DNA of 64,000 bases, taken from NCBI RefSeq assembly GCF_030848805.1, contig NW_027270352.1, positions 1 to 64,000 of the forward strand, given 5' to 3'. A program made the position numbers and the translations under genes. Every line of letters starts with the position of its first letter. Within the stretch, counting starts at the first letter, position 1. The notes beneath the pieces are model-generated. The model was not told where the DNA came from. It made no database searches and saw only the letters and a program-made list of their open reading frames with translations. This DNA is from Temnothorax longispinosus (taxonomy: Eukaryota > Arthropoda > Insecta > Hymenoptera > Formicidae). This document shows, piece by piece, positions 63,703 through 64,000 of this stretch.

Positions 63703-64000
63703 TATATATAGGGTGATTCAGGATCTCTGCAACAAACTCCGAGGAACGATAGATCTCGCAAAGAGGACCATTTTGTGTGAAGCAACTCTTGTTCTCTGAC
63801 ACATCGTTTAGGAGCTACATACGCGACCACGCAGACAGATCTTAGGTGACATTTATTACAATTTCCGCTCATAAAAAAGCAGTGTAAGAAGTTTTATTGT
63901 TGACGCTTTTCTGCGATGCTGATTGGTTCTCTTATTGTACTGACTTCGTGAGCATCTGTCGCGTATTTTGACAGTTTTATGTGTATCAAGAGGTTAATAA
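63703..64000. other. Right end of window with repeat W copy 2
   Basis: GGGTGATTCAGGATCTCTGC (63713) may be the start of another mobile element. 63899-64000 (GATTGGTTCTCTTATTGTAC, GCGTATTTTGACAGTTTTAT, GTGTATCAAGAGGTTAATAA) is a direct copy of 44187-44290, cut by the window end. Confidence 0.5.

Overview
This is a repeat-dense stretch of animal nuclear DNA. It is AT-rich, has spliceosomal introns and carries no bacterial operon structure. The one clear host gene is an effector caspase of the insect Dcp-1/drICE/caspase-1 type. The transposon mix (PIF/Harbinger with MADF or Myb partners, THAP/P elements, a Transib-type RAG1-like element, Penelope-like retroelements and many MITEs) fits an insect. 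Hymenoptera, probably an ant, is my best guess, but no species marker is visible.

Layout. 0-7 kb: a tRNA-headed SINE, a hAT dimerisation-domain remnant, a 1.7 kb foldback with 825-base arms, MITEs (one Harbinger-like MITE nested in another), a 5S rRNA-like relic and a Penelope C-terminal fragment. 7-13 kb: PIF/Harbinger element 1, with a spliced DDE transposase on + and a converging decayed MADF/BESS gene on -. 13.5-24.7 kb: one decayed THAP/P-type transposase gene on -, broken by a 5.3 kb Harbinger element (13500-18802, itself with three MITEs in its introns) and by a 2.16 kb element with TA duplications (19431-21593) that holds an inverted pair of hammerhead-ribozyme-like motifs. 25-27 kb: a THAP element with two converging genes. 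27-34 kb: nested inverted repeats and a higher-order minisatellite. 34-35 kb: a mini THAP element. 35-41 kb: a three-armed tandem-repeat palindrome, then a Transib-like element with RSS-like ends, duplicated head-on. 41-44 kb: a further THAP/P element with an internal deletion.

44.8-62.2 kb: the caspase gene. Four exons join in frame to 298 codons. Introns 1 and 2 hold small elements including a decayed pogo-like one. Intron 3 is 13.7 kb and consists almost wholly of head-on elements: a Penelope-like retroelement, two palindromes that carry complementary parts of one cysteine-rich GCDTTS protein family, and several MITEs. 61.8-63.7 kb: five near-identical copies of one 150-170 base palindromic MITE flank the last caspase exon.

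The common theme is inverted duplication. At least seven unrelated elements exist as long head-on copies with slightly diverged arms, and several contain each other. Assignments come from motif recognition by eye; no database search was possible.
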